A DNA stretch of 64,000 nucleotides from assembly GCF_023715615.1 (NCBI RefSeq), contig NZ_JAMBOM010000004.1, forward strand, positions 157,352 through 221,351, given 5' to 3'. The first letter of the stretch is position 1. Each line of letters opens with the position of its first letter. Under the pieces are notes generated by a model, which was given only the letters and a program-made list of their open reading frames with translations, searched no databases and was not told the origin of the DNA. The position numbers and the translations under genes are program-made. Origin of the DNA: Sporosarcina aquimarina. Its GTDB lineage: Bacteria > Bacillota > Bacilli > Bacillales_A > Planococcaceae. Below are positions 45,174 to 53,877 of the stretch, piece after piece.

Positions 45174-45404
45174 TTGAAAAAGGATGTTGCCGTTGAAGGG
45201 CCATTCAGTAAAAGAGAGGTTTCGTATATGAATAACAAGTGGTACGGGGTATATGCCATCATACTAGGTATTGTATCTTTTTTTACAGGTGAAATTGTCA
45301 CTTTCATAATGCTTGGTTTTATATTAATAGCTTTAATTAACATCAACACCACTTTGAGAGTGAATTTCAAAAAAGACAATGACCAGATAGAGAAAGACGA
45401 ATAA
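45174..45404 (+). CDS. Small membrane protein
   Basis: TTG 45174 follows AAAGGAG; an in-frame ATG at 45228 follows GAGAGG and is an equally plausible start (58 residues). Two closely packed apolar segments (WYGVYAIILGIVSFF and IVTFIMLGFILIALI) are followed by a charged tail. No family recognised. Confidence 0.55.
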   Translation: MKKDVAVEGPFSKREVSYMNNKWYGVYAIILGIVSFFTGEIVTFIMLGFILIALININTTLRVNFKKDNDQIEKDE

Positions 45405-45434
45405 ATTGTTTTCAAAATTCTTTAATACGTTCAG

Positions 45435-45490
45435 TTAAAGGGCGCACTTGAAGGACATTGTTTTTCCAGAGGCGGGCAAAATCATCGATA
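45435..45490 (+). repeat. Family B spacer
   Basis: CAGTTAAAGGGCGCACTTGA opens and GAGGCGGGCAAAATCATC closes. The part after it (ATCGATAACTAAAAATC) recurs almost unchanged at 54405. Confidence 0.6.
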
Positions 45491-45513
45491 ACTAAAAATC
45501 GTGAGGGGTTTTA

Positions 45514-45915
45514 ATGAATAAAGAAATTGAAGAAATAATTGTCAAAACATTTTTTGTTAAAAGAATTCAGCAAAGAGTTCTGTTTGAACTCTTTTCACCG
45601 CATAAACGCTATGATGCTTTTGGAAGACGAAACGATTTCATTCGTACAGAGTTAATGTTTGAAATACCTAAACCAAATTCAGATCCTGAAGAGATTGAGA
45701 AGTTGTTAAAAAAACAGGGAGCTGGAAATATGTGCTATGTAATGACATCTGCAGAAAGTGATGTTGATGGAGAAGAATTATCACTAACAAAAGCTTTAGA
45801 GGAATTAATTTGGTCAGGACTTCCGTTTATTATTTCTTGTATACCAACTAAACTGGCTTTCTATCAAGGTGAACAGGCGTATGGTCCTCCTCAAAGGTTT
45901 ATTTTGAAAAGATAA
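45514..45915 (+). CDS. Hypothetical protein (133 aa)
   Basis: ATG 45514 follows GTGAGGGG. The protein is soluble with an acidic middle. FFVKRIQQRVLFELFSPHKR near residue 14 is basic and aromatic; the C-terminus ends with YQGEQAYGPPQRFILKR. No family recognised. Its 5' end and upstream flank are duplicated at 54405-54446. Confidence 0.65.
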   Translation: MNKEIEEIIVKTFFVKRIQQRVLFELFSPHKRYDAFGRRNDFIRTELMFEIPKPNSDPEEIEKLLKKQGAGNMCYVMTSAESDVDGEELSLTKALEELIWSGLPFIISCIPTKLAFYQGEQAYGPPQRFILKR

Positions 45916-45937
45916 TAGCAGTAGTTCTTGTCAAATT

Positions 45938-45990
45938 AACTGGGGATTGCTTCATATGTAATCCCACCAATATCGCAGTCGGCCAAGATT
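45938..45990 (+). repeat. Family B spacer
   Basis: AACTGGGGATTGCTTCATAT, then GTAATCCC, then AATATCGCAGTCGGCCAAGA. The hairpin is GGGATTGC / GTAATCCC. The closing motif is clear. Confidence 0.7.
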
Positions 45991-46027
45991 AAGAAATGAA
46001 TAGACTAGTCAAATTGTAGGGGGGGTT

Positions 46028-46621
46028 TGTTTGGGAAAGTATTTTAAATTACGAAGACTTATTGGAAATATTAGATGATGAAATTCGAGAACCTAAACAG
46101 TTTTGGGAAGACTTTTATGAAGATAGAACAATACACATCCCCTTCTTTAAGGTAAAAGAACCCGATGAGTATTTAGTTGAATGGATTTCGCCTAAAAAGG
46201 TTCTGGAACTAGGAGCTGGACCTGGAAAAAAATCTATTTATATGGTTAAGCAAGGGAGTAAGTAAGTGTATTAAATCTTTCAAAAAAAAGCGATAGAATG
46301 GGTGAAAGAGAGAGCAGATGAAAAAGGAGTAACTCTTGATTTTCATTACGTGTTCTTATAAGGTTTCGAATTTGAGCCGAATTCGTACAATTGTTTTTAC
46401 GATTGCACGATGTTCCGTCACTTTGCGCCACATCGTCGTTTAACGTAACTAGAGATAATAAAATAACTCTTAAAAAAGACGGATATTTCGGAATTGTTTG
46501 CTTCAATACAGTCGGTTATTTAGATATTCCTGATTGGGATGTCTACAAAGATAAAATTTTTAAGGGCGGTATAGGTTATTCTGAAGAAAGATTACTTGTT
46601 GCATCAAATGAGATAGGTTAA
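46028..46621 (+). pseudogene. Decayed methyltransferase, paralogue of 23110
   Basis: Close in sequence to the intact gene at 23110, including the 5' flank (ACTAGTCAAATTGTAGGGGG here, GCGAGTCAAATTGGAGGGGT there). The ATG has become part of GTTTGG. The first frame reads ILNYEDLLEILDDEIREPK and LELGAGPGKKSIYMVKQG, then stops. Later parts are in other frames (NGYFGIVCF-like KDGYFGIVCFNTVGYLDI; GGIGYSEERL), and the C-terminal ~40 residues are gone. A four-residue deletion also precedes motif I. Confidence 0.88.
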
Positions 46622-46640
46622 AGGAAGAAGGGATTTATTA

Positions 46641-47399
46641 GTGAATTTATTTGGTAATGTAGCTAAAGATTTTAGCAAATATCGCGGTGGATACCCGAAA
46701 AAATTTTATGAAAAACTTCAGAGAGAATACAATATAACTCCTCCAAATCAAAAGGGGTTAGATATTGCTACCTCGAATGGTATGGTGGCTACAGACTTAG
46801 CAAACGAAGGTTGCTATGTTACTGGTTTAGACAACTCTCCTGAGCTATTAATTGAGGCAGAAAAAAAGAATAGTGATAAGTTGAAGATTGAGTATGTTCT
46901 TGGTGATGTCACAAATTTACCTTTTGATAACGAGATCTTTGACTTCGTTACAGCAGTTCATTGTTGGGAGGTCTTGCCAATGGAGCAAGCCAGTAGCGAA
47001 GCCTTACGAGTCTTAAAAGGTGGTGGGAAATTTGTTGTTGCCCAATTTGCCCAACTTCCGATAGGGAATAATATAGTATCTAGAACAGAAAACCTTGTTG
47101 CTGAACATAATTTTAACTATATTCCTCAAAATAACTTTGGCTTTTATCCACAATGGATAGAGGAAATTTACGAAGTTGGTTTTTCACATATTGAAACCTT
47201 TACATTCGATGTATTAACTACACTTACTCAAGATGAATGGAGAGGTCGAATGAGAACTTCTACGGAAATAGGTGGTAGTTTATCTAAGGAGGAGATTGTG
47301 TTATTTGATAAGGAGTTAGATATTCTTTTGAAAGGTAGCTTTGCAGGAGATGTTCTGGAAATACCTCACCGGATGTTCGCTATTGTTTGTGAAAAGTAA
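46641..47399 (+). CDS. SAM-dependent methyltransferase
   Basis: A 252-residue protein from GTG 46641, behind AAGGAAGAAGGG. Motif I is GLDIATSNGMVATDLA near residue 39, lacking the usual second Gly. Motif II is VTGLDNSPELLIEAE. The catalytic-face strand is DFVTAVHCWEVLP near residue 100, and the post-motif is RVLKGGGKFVVAQFAQ. Resembles the ubiE/trans-aconitate-type group. Acceptor unknown. It is not closely related to the methyltransferase relic just before it. Confidence 0.82.
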   Translation: MNLFGNVAKDFSKYRGGYPKKFYEKLQREYNITPPNQKGLDIATSNGMVATDLANEGCYVTGLDNSPELLIEAEKKNSDKLKIEYVLGDVTNLPFDNEIFDFVTAVHCWEVLPMEQASSEALRVLKGGGKFVVAQFAQLPIGNNIVSRTENLVAEHNFNYIPQNNFGFYPQWIEEIYEVGFSHIETFTFDVLTTLTQDEWRGRMRTSTEIGGSLSKEEIVLFDKELDILLKGSFAGDVLEIPHRMFAIVCEK

Positions 47400-47573
47400 C
47401 GTTGAATAAAAAAATAGAAAATATAACTATTTTATAAAGTTTAAATAATGTTGAAAATTAAAAACAAATAAACATGAACCCAGGTTTAACAAAAGATATG
47501 TTTTCAATCCTCAACAAGACCATCTTAGATTAAATAGTTGTCACTGCTTAAGATAAAAAAGTCTATACCATAA

Positions 47574-47608
47574 TTGGGGGCAATTCTAGAATAAGAATTG
47601 TGCGCCTA
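47574..47608 (+). repeat. Family B hairpin
   Basis: ATTGGGGGCAATTCT, AGAATA, AGAATTGTGCGCC: a strong hairpin in the centre of a 290-base spacer. No T-run follows, so termination is uncertain. Confidence 0.75.
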
Positions 47609-47686
47609 AATAGCCATTAAGTTGAAAAACGACCACCCAAAAAACAGTCAAAAGAATTGTTAACTAAACAAATGAGGTAGAAAGAA

Positions 47687-48180
47687 ATGGGCGATCATAA
47701 ATTCCTTGAACTCTTAAAAATAGCGAAAAAATTAAATGAAGTTCAAATCACACCATTACTGATGGGTTCAGTTGGATTAGAGATTGTCACAAATAGTAGT
47801 TGGGATGCTCAAGATTTAGATATCCATGTACCTGGTGACGAAAGAGGTTGGGAAGTACCTGCAGAAAAGTCCATTTTTGATTGGGATCGTATTGTGGGAA
47901 TTATGAAGTCTCTTGAATATTTTTTGGTAGACTTACATGAACATGAATTTTTAAAAAATGGTTTATCAGTCGAGTTTGGTATTATTGATACCTTACCATC
48001 TTTTGCAGGAGTATCACTGGAGGATCTAGAAATACATCAAGTCGAAGATACTAAGTTTTACATGTTAACACCTAGCAATTTTTACGTGTATATGAGGCTT
48101 CGTATAAGAACAGTTATCGTGCTGAAAACAATAATCATAAGGACAGTTGTAAAATCAAATATTTAAAAGCGAAAGCATGA
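47687..48180 (+). pseudogene. Nucleotidyltransferase-like protein gene, frameshifted
   Basis: The frame from ATG 47687 encodes ITPLLMGSVGLEIVT and DAQDLDIHVPGDERGWE, a nucleotidyltransferase-like opening ('G S.G L' then 'D.D'). LHEHEFLKNGLSVEFGIIDT and YMLTPSNF follow. After AATTTTT at 48078-48084 the frame is wrong; restoring one T gives LRVYEASYKNSYRAENNNHK and DSCKIKYLKAKA with stop at 48180, which is the expected family ending. It is either a pseudogene or a homopolymer error. The as-read product ends at 48166 with a spurious tail. Confidence 0.75.
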
Positions 48181-48186
48181 TTTCCA

Positions 48187-48225
48187 TAATCGGCAGCAGT
48201 TTTGGTAGAAGGACTGCTCTTCAAA
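48187..48225 (+). repeat. Family B hairpin
   Basis: ATAATCGGCAGCAGTTTTGG, TAGA, AGGACTGCTCTTC. It closely resembles the hairpin at 20518 (same 'TTTCGG/TTTTGG..TAGA..GGACTGC' form). Confidence 0.7.
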
Positions 48226-48289
48226 TAAGCGGAATTGAGAAAAATGATTATACTCAAGACACAAAATATTGATACTAGGAGCTGTTTTT

Positions 48290-48772
48290 GTGAACATTTT
48301 AAGTGAGACAGTAAAATTAGACAAATATAAGCCCAAGTTTTTAAAAGCATTAATGGAATTTAAGCTACCTACGGAAAAGGCACAATATACTGCTCTTCCA
48401 GCTGTCATACTTGAGAAGTTAACTGATAATCAATACCCAGTTGTAATTTTAAGTAATGATGAACCGGTTGGATTTTTCTTGTTACAATCAACTGATAGGG
48501 TAAGGGAGTTTACGGATAATCCAAGGGCATTATTGTTAACTGCACTATCAATAGATAATTCTAAGCAGGGAAAAGGATTTGCTAAAGAGGCAATGAAGTT
48601 AATAAAACAATTTGTTAATCAAGAACTCCCTGAATACAATGAAATTATATTAGCTGTTAATCATAAAAATATACCAGCACAAAATTTATATAAAAGGGTT
48701 GGATTCAGTGACACGGGGAAAAGAAAAATAGGCAAGATAGGAGAACAGTTTATTTTCAATACATATATTTAA
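48290..48772 (+). CDS. GNAT N-acetyltransferase
   Basis: A 160-residue protein. GTG 48290 is chosen because TAGGAGCTG lies upstream. Acetyl-CoA loop SKQGKGFAKEAMKLIKQF near residue 103, preceded by LLTALSID. KNIPAQNLYKRVGFSDTGKR lies near the C-terminus. Substrate unknown. Confidence 0.82.
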   Translation: MNILSETVKLDKYKPKFLKALMEFKLPTEKAQYTALPAVILEKLTDNQYPVVILSNDEPVGFFLLQSTDRVREFTDNPRALLLTALSIDNSKQGKGFAKEAMKLIKQFVNQELPEYNEIILAVNHKNIPAQNLYKRVGFSDTGKRKIGKIGEQFIFNTYI

Positions 48773-48874
48773 TGCAGTTGAACTCGTTTAAATATACTGC
48801 AATAGAGGCAGTTTCCTATAGGCGCTTTTAATTTGTCTAATTTCCTTTTGATAATAGTAGAAAGGGTGTAACCG

Positions 48875-49696
48875 ATGACTATTTTACTGGAGGCGTCTAA
48901 TTGTTTGTTGTTATCTACTGATCAAAAAAAATCGGAAAGTAACTGGAGAAACGACCCTTGTTATAAATTCTTGTTTTCTCTAAGAGGTTCAATGAACTAC
49001 CAAAGCAGACGAAACGATCTATCATTTACGGAAAATGAGTTTATGGTATTCAATCCAAACGATGAACATCGACAGCTTGCCGTAGAAAATCACAAATTTT
49101 TGATAGAACTGGATTCGACATTCCTCAACGAAGCGACTGCAGCCGTATCAGTCATTCGAGAAGATTTATTTTTTGCTCAAACAATCCAAAAAAGTCCACT
49201 CGTTGCGCAATGGGTTCAGTTTGTTCAGCAGTACATGCTGCTGGAAGGACAAGAAAGAAATCGGTCATCTGAAGTATTTTTAGAACATTGCTTTGCTCAA
49301 CTCAGTCTATTACTGGTCAAGACAATCATTGGAAATCACAGTTCTGATTTAATCACCGAACCGTTTCGCTCAACGCAGCCTGCACTTTTTCACGTAATGG
49401 AGACGTTGAAAAATGATTATCAACATGCTTGGAGTTTAGAGGAAATGGCAGCGCTCTTGGATATCAGTAAATTTCAGTTTGCACATCTTTTTAAAGAAAA
49501 AATCGGCGTTTCTCCTTATTCTTGGCTTCAGCTCTATCGACTGATCAGGAGCCAAGATTTACTTTTACATACTGGACGAACGATTACCGATATCGCCATT
49601 AGTTGTGGATTTTCTTCTATTGGCGTTTATAATCAATTATTTAAACGCCTGTACGGATTTCCTCCGAGCTTTTTCCGACAAAGAAATTCGAATTAA
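48875..49696 (+). CDS. AraC-family regulator
   Basis: A 273-residue protein with a cupin-like N-terminal sensing domain (FTENEFMVFNPNDEHRQLAV near residue 50) and a C-terminal AraC DNA-binding domain (EEMAALLDISKFQFAHLFKE and TDIAISCGFSSIGVYNQLFKR). The last 60 bases overlap, tail to tail, the end of the leftward MFS gene. The two may form a regulator-transporter pair, but they are not co-transcribed. Confidence 0.87.
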   Translation: MTILLEASNCLLLSTDQKKSESNWRNDPCYKFLFSLRGSMNYQSRRNDLSFTENEFMVFNPNDEHRQLAVENHKFLIELDSTFLNEATAAVSVIREDLFFAQTIQKSPLVAQWVQFVQQYMLLEGQERNRSSEVFLEHCFAQLSLLLVKTIIGNHSSDLITEPFRSTQPALFHVMETLKNDYQHAWSLEEMAALLDISKFQFAHLFKEKIGVSPYSWLQLYRLIRSQDLLLHTGRTITDIAISCGFSSIGVYNQLFKRLYGFPPSFFRQRNSN

Positions 49697-50881
49697 ATAA
49701 AAGACGGCGCAAACGACCATCATACTGCCGCAGATCACAAAGATTGCCCCAATCTTGATGTAAGTAGCTAAGGCACCAAACAGCAACATGGAGAGAACGT
49801 TAGATCCATATAGAATGACCGCATTAAAACTAAATGCCCGACCCAACTTTTGAGTTGGAACCAACGTTTGTATCAAATAAACACGCGTCAGACTGCTAAT
49901 CGGCAGTCCGACTGCCGCAATCAAAACTCCAAGAAAGTAGAGAGGTAGATTTGTGGCGAAACCCAATACGAAAATCCCTAGTCCCCATACAATTGAGCCA
50001 GATAAGTAAATAATGAATGTTAACCTTTTCCAAAAGAAAGGAATCATCACATTGACGAGAATGACACCTGCTCCGTACCATCCCAATAAAAGACTATAGA
50101 ATTCTTCGCCTTGGCTCGGATAGTTTTGTAGAAGAATCAAAAGCAAACCGACCTGCCACACCCAGGTGTTGAAAAAGACCATCAAAAATGTTGCAGCAAA
50201 CACATTTTTAATCGTACCTTCGCCTCTGATCCACTGAAAGAAAGACACAATCGATTGAAAGACTCCTTGATTGCTCTCTCCTGCTGTATTTTCTTCATTG
50301 ATCGGTTCAACCCAATGAATTTTAAAGATGAAAAACGTACTTAAAATGTATGTAAGTGCATCGACCGAATAAAAATGGATGGTGTTTCCGGAACTCAATA
50401 GAACGATGCTGAAAACAGGAGTAAGTACCTGAATGCCTCTTGTGACGGTATCCAGCAGGCTATTGACTGTTGTACGGTCATCTACAGGTGTAACAAGGGG
50501 CAAAATAGCCCGATACGTTGGATTATAGAAGCAACCCAGACTCTGAATGATGAAACTCACAACTAATAAATGCCAGAAAGCTAAATTCTCTAGTTGGTAG
50601 AGGACAACCAGGGAAAGAATGATCGGAACACGAATAAGATCAATCCATACCAATAACCTTTTTTTATTGATACGGTCCGCAAAGGAACCACCGATTAACC
50701 CAAAAAGTAGATAGGGGACGGCCTGTGAAATGGCAATAACTGTGGTAAGACTCGCCGTTTGCGTCAGTTCATAGGAGATAAACAGAAAGGCCAGTCCCGC
50801 AAGGACATTCCCTAATTGCGAAACGCCAGCGCCAGCCAAATAATAGAGAACACTTTTATTTTTCAATGCATTCCGATACAT
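49637..50881 (-). CDS. MFS transporter
   Basis: A 414-residue protein with about twelve membrane segments. ATG at 50881 is preferred because GAGGTG lies 6 bases upstream; a GTG at 50890 lies inside that site. GGSFADRINKKRLLVWIDLI near residue 70 is the MFS 'G..AD...rr' loop A between helices 2 and 3. The layout (QLGNVLAGLAFLFISYELTQ start) is of the macrolide-efflux/enterobactin-exporter type. Substrate unknown. Its 3' end overlaps the araC-like gene by 60 bases. Confidence 0.85.
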   Translation of the reverse strand: MYRNALKNKSVLYYLAGAGVSQLGNVLAGLAFLFISYELTQTASLTTVIAISQAVPYLLFGLIGGSFADRINKKRLLVWIDLIRVPIILSLVVLYQLENLAFWHLLVVSFIIQSLGCFYNPTYRAILPLVTPVDDRTTVNSLLDTVTRGIQVLTPVFSIVLLSSGNTIHFYSVDALTYILSTFFIFKIHWVEPINEENTAGESNQGVFQSIVSFFQWIRGEGTIKNVFAATFLMVFFNTWVWQVGLLLILLQNYPSQGEEFYSLLLGWYGAGVILVNVMIPFFWKRLTFIIYLSGSIVWGLGIFVLGFATNLPLYFLGVLIAAVGLPISSLTRVYLIQTLVPTQKLGRAFSFNAVILYGSNVLSMLLFGALATYIKIGAIFVICGSMMVVCAVFYLIRISLSEKARRKSVQAFK

Positions 50882-51183
50882 CGTAATCACCTCATGTATA
50901 GGATACGCTGCATTTTTTTGCTCATCTATCTGAATCTTGCTGTTTTCTATGACAATATTCAGGAAGTTTATTGGAGACAGCGTTTTACTTTCAAAATTGT
51001 TTAGATATGAATGAACATAAAGCAGTTATTTAGTTAACTAATGGTGTATGTTGGATAATAGGGGGACCCAGTTAAACCGGCTTGTACGAAGAATCAATTG
51101 TTGGACTGTCGGTGTGCCACAAAAGTGCCAGATTGTTGGAAAACAAAATAATAAATAATATTCGCTAAAGGGGAGATAGACAT
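50882..51183. other. Divergent intergenic region
   Basis: About 300 bases between the leftward MFS gene and the rightward hydrolase gene. It must hold both promoters. No strong hairpin or spacer copy was recognised. Confidence 0.4.
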
Positions 51184-51960
51184 TTGACAATTAACTTTAA
51201 TTTGTACGGAGATACCGATAAACCTTTACTTGTCTTCTTGCATGGTGGAGGTGTAAGTAGTTGGATGTGGGATGACCAGATAAAACATTTTAAAAATTAT
51301 AAATGCCTGGTTCCTGATCTACCGGGACATGGGAAAAGTAACGGTGGTTATAATTTTTCTATTAGAGATACTGCTAAACAAATATTAACAATTATTGAAG
51401 AACACAAAGCTGATCAACAGGTTACTGTGATAGGATTTTCATTGGGAGCTCAAGTTTTAATTTCAATGTTAAGTGAAAATAATAATCTAATTGATAAAGC
51501 CGTCATTATAAGTGCTTCAACTAAGCCACTCCCTCTTTCTAAAATTACTGCAAAAATAACGACTTGGATGCTTCCACTAGCTAGAATCAAAGCCTTCTCA
51601 AAAATACAAGCGAAATATATGTACTTAAATGACCGATACTTTAACGATTATTATCAAGAAACGAAATGTATTTCAAAAGAAACCTTTTTCAAGGTGATGT
51701 GTGAAAATATGTCATTTTCATTGCCAAAAGGATTTAAAAAAACTAATAGCAGAATTTTAGTGCTGATTGGAAAAAAAGAGAATTTAATTATTAAAAGCTC
51801 GCTAGCAAATATTATAGAAAGTAATAAAAATTGTTCGGGAATTGTAATACCAGGTGTAGGTCATGGTATATCTCTGCATAGCCCCAAGTATTTTAATGAA
51901 CTAGTAGAAAACTGGATAGAGAACGAAAAAATCCCTAATGATTTAAAATGCACTATTTAA
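51184..51960 (+). CDS. Alpha/beta-hydrolase fold protein
   Basis: A 258-residue protein from TTG 51184, behind AAGGGGAGA. LLVFLHGGGVSSWMWD near residue 16 forms the oxyanion-hole region. The nucleophile Ser is in VIGFSLGAQVLISM near residue 89 and the His in GVGHGISLHSP near residue 228. An Asp for the triad was not located with certainty. Members cut esters or other bonds in small molecules. Confidence 0.83.
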   Translation: MTINFNLYGDTDKPLLVFLHGGGVSSWMWDDQIKHFKNYKCLVPDLPGHGKSNGGYNFSIRDTAKQILTIIEEHKADQQVTVIGFSLGAQVLISMLSENNNLIDKAVIISASTKPLPLSKITAKITTWMLPLARIKAFSKIQAKYMYLNDRYFNDYYQETKCISKETFFKVMCENMSFSLPKGFKKTNSRILVLIGKKENLIIKSSLANIIESNKNCSGIVIPGVGHGISLHSPKYFNELVENWIENEKIPNDLKCTI

Positions 51961-51994
51961 TAATAGACGTCATCACCACACATCAATGTGCGAC

Positions 51995-52040
51995 AATAGG
52001 GCGCTTTAGCTGAATAAAAGTTGTTCAAGAAAGGGCAACA
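51995..52040 (+). repeat. Family B spacer (partial)
   Basis: CGACAATAGGGCGCTTTAGC, TGAATAAAAGTTGTTCAAGA, AAGGGC. It matches the copy at 53752 (GCTTTAGCTGAATAAAATGT, GTTCAAGCATCGGGCC). Confidence 0.65.
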
Positions 52041-52110
52041 TAGACGAAGAAGGCGTTTGCCATTCCTAAGCGAATTAATTAAGATAACATCGTTTTTTGG
52101 GGGAAATATA

Positions 52111-52887
52111 GTGGAGAATAACGAACTTTTAAAAAATGTAAATGCTTTGATACAAATGCACTCAGATGGACTTTTAGGCGGAGAAATAATGCCCGAGGAT
52201 GTATTGGTTGATGTAGTTAAAGAAAATGAACTAATGGATGTTTTAACACTTGCCATGTCCTTAAATTATCAGAGAAATTCTTATTCGTTGTGGGAGTCCG
52301 TTGTTTACGCATATCAAGATCCACAAACGAAGTGGATATTTAATCCTATTCTTGTTGTAAACAAAAATACAGACGAACTTCGTGAAGCGTTATTACTACA
52401 TCGTGTCGGACTACAACCGAATCGGCATCCTGAAATTTGGCAACGTGTTGCCAAAGGGATTGTAAAATCATCGGAACAAGGAAATGTGCAGGGATTAATT
52501 GAGTCTGTTCAATTCGACATTTCACCCTTGAAAGAGATAATGCAAGTATCAAGAAAGCCAGAATTCCCATACCTTTCTGGTCCAAAGATATTTAATTATT
52601 GGTTATATGTTTTGGAAAGCTATACACAAGTTTCCTGGAGATCGCGGGAACTAATTACTATTGCTCCAGATACGCATATTCTAAAAGCCACTGTGAAATT
52701 GGGATTATGTTCAGAAGATGTACTTAATGGTGGAGTAGATGACCGAATAACTGTTGCATCTGCTTGGGGAAAAGCTCTTGAAGGAAGCGAATTAGCACCG
52801 ATTGATGTACATACTCCGCTATGGTTATGGAGTCGGGCTGGGTTTCCTAAAATATCTTATTCAACAAAAGGTCCTTTTACGGCATAA
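52111..52887 (+). CDS. Hypothetical protein, possibly HhH-GPD-like
   Basis: A 258-residue protein. GTG 52111 is chosen because TTGGGGGAA lies upstream. It is mostly helical. YWLYVLESYTQVSWRSRELI followed by TIAPDTHILKATVKLGLCSE resembles the 'G...A......VDTHV.R...RLGL' segment of HhH-GPD DNA glycosylases, where the Asp is catalytic. The match is a weak, by-eye impression. I cannot see a clear helix-hairpin-helix, so the function should be taken as unknown. Confidence 0.5.
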   Translation: MENNELLKNVNALIQMHSDGLLGGEIMPEDVLVDVVKENELMDVLTLAMSLNYQRNSYSLWESVVYAYQDPQTKWIFNPILVVNKNTDELREALLLHRVGLQPNRHPEIWQRVAKGIVKSSEQGNVQGLIESVQFDISPLKEIMQVSRKPEFPYLSGPKIFNYWLYVLESYTQVSWRSRELITIAPDTHILKATVKLGLCSEDVLNGGVDDRITVASAWGKALEGSELAPIDVHTPLWLWSRAGFPKISYSTKGPFTA

Positions 52888-52898
52888 GGGAGTGCCGT

Positions 52899-52956
52899 TA
52901 ACGGGAGCGATTCTAGAATAAAGAATCTGTGCTTATTCAGTAATCGGGCCATTTCA
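52899..52956 (+). repeat. Family B spacer
   Basis: CGTTAACGGGAGCGATTCTA, GAATAAAGAATCTGTGC, then TTCAGTAATCGGGCCATTTC. Full order of opening motif, hairpin and closing motif. Confidence 0.8.
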
Positions 52957-53022
52957 AGGTATAGTTTTTTGACAAAGCAAGATAATTTATCTTGAATAGA
53001 AAATAAAAGGTGGGAATCGAAT

Positions 53023-53715
53023 ATGAAAATAATTGGTCTGATCGGTGGTATGAGTTGGGAGTCATCAGCGGAATATTACAGAATTATAAACGAAGAAGTT
53101 AAGAGAAGATTGGGAGGATTACACTCAGCAAAATGTCTATTATACAGTGTTGATTTTGAAGAAATTGAACGTTTTCAGACTCAAGGTGAATGGGAAAACG
53201 CTGGTGAAAAATTGGGTGAGGCAGCTAGTTCACTAGAAAAAGCTGGAGCAGAATTTATTCTTATATGTACGAATACTATGCATAAGGTTGTAGATGCCGT
53301 ACAATCAAAAATTAATATTCCTATATTACATATCGCTGATGCTACGGCAGAACAAATTAACAAACAAGAGATAACAAATATAGGATTGCTAGGTACTAGA
53401 TACACGATGGAACAGGAATTTTATAAATCCCGTATTGAATCTAAGGGAATAAATGTTATTGTACCTGACATGGAAGAAAGAGAGATTGTTAACAAAATCA
53501 TTTTTGATGAATTATGTCTTGGTAAGATTCATCAAGAATCAAGAGATTATTATAAAAGTGTTATACAAAACCTGATAGTTTCTGGAGCCCAAGGGATTAT
53601 ACTAGGCTGTACAGAAATTGGACTATTAATAAAACCAGATGATTCTAAGGTTCCTCTATTTGATACAACCTATATACACGCTCTGGAAGCAGTAAACTTA
53701 TCTTTAAAAAAGTAG
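53023..53715 (+). CDS. Aspartate/glutamate racemase family protein
   Basis: A 230-residue protein. The two catalytic Cys are in ILICTNTMHKVVD near residue 84 and ILGCTEIGLLI near residue 194. IGLIGGMSWESSAEYYRIIN at the start is typical of the YgeA/RacX-like amino acid racemase branch. It interconverts L- and D-forms of an amino acid without cofactor. ATG 53023 follows AAGGTGGGA. Confidence 0.85.
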   Translation: MKIIGLIGGMSWESSAEYYRIINEEVKRRLGGLHSAKCLLYSVDFEEIERFQTQGEWENAGEKLGEAASSLEKAGAEFILICTNTMHKVVDAVQSKINIPILHIADATAEQINKQEITNIGLLGTRYTMEQEFYKSRIESKGINVIVPDMEEREIVNKIIFDELCLGKIHQESRDYYKSVIQNLIVSGAQGIILGCTEIGLLIKPDDSKVPLFDTTYIHALEAVNLSLKK

Positions 53716-53751
53716 GGAAATCATTATATTATATAGCTTTATATTGTCCAG

Positions 53752-53805
53752 GAATCAGGTGCTTTAGCTGAATAAAATGTGTTCAAGCATCGGGCCATTT
53801 AATCG
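53752..53805 (+). repeat. Family B spacer
   Basis: GGAATCAGGTGCTTTAGCTG, AATAAAATGTGTTCAAGC, then ATCGGGCCATTTAATCG. Clear closing motif. Confidence 0.75.
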
Positions 53806-53877
53806 TGTTAATGAAGACTTGTAATTAAAAAATTCTATTTAGAAGTTTCGGATAAATAATTTCGATAGCTTGAAGAG

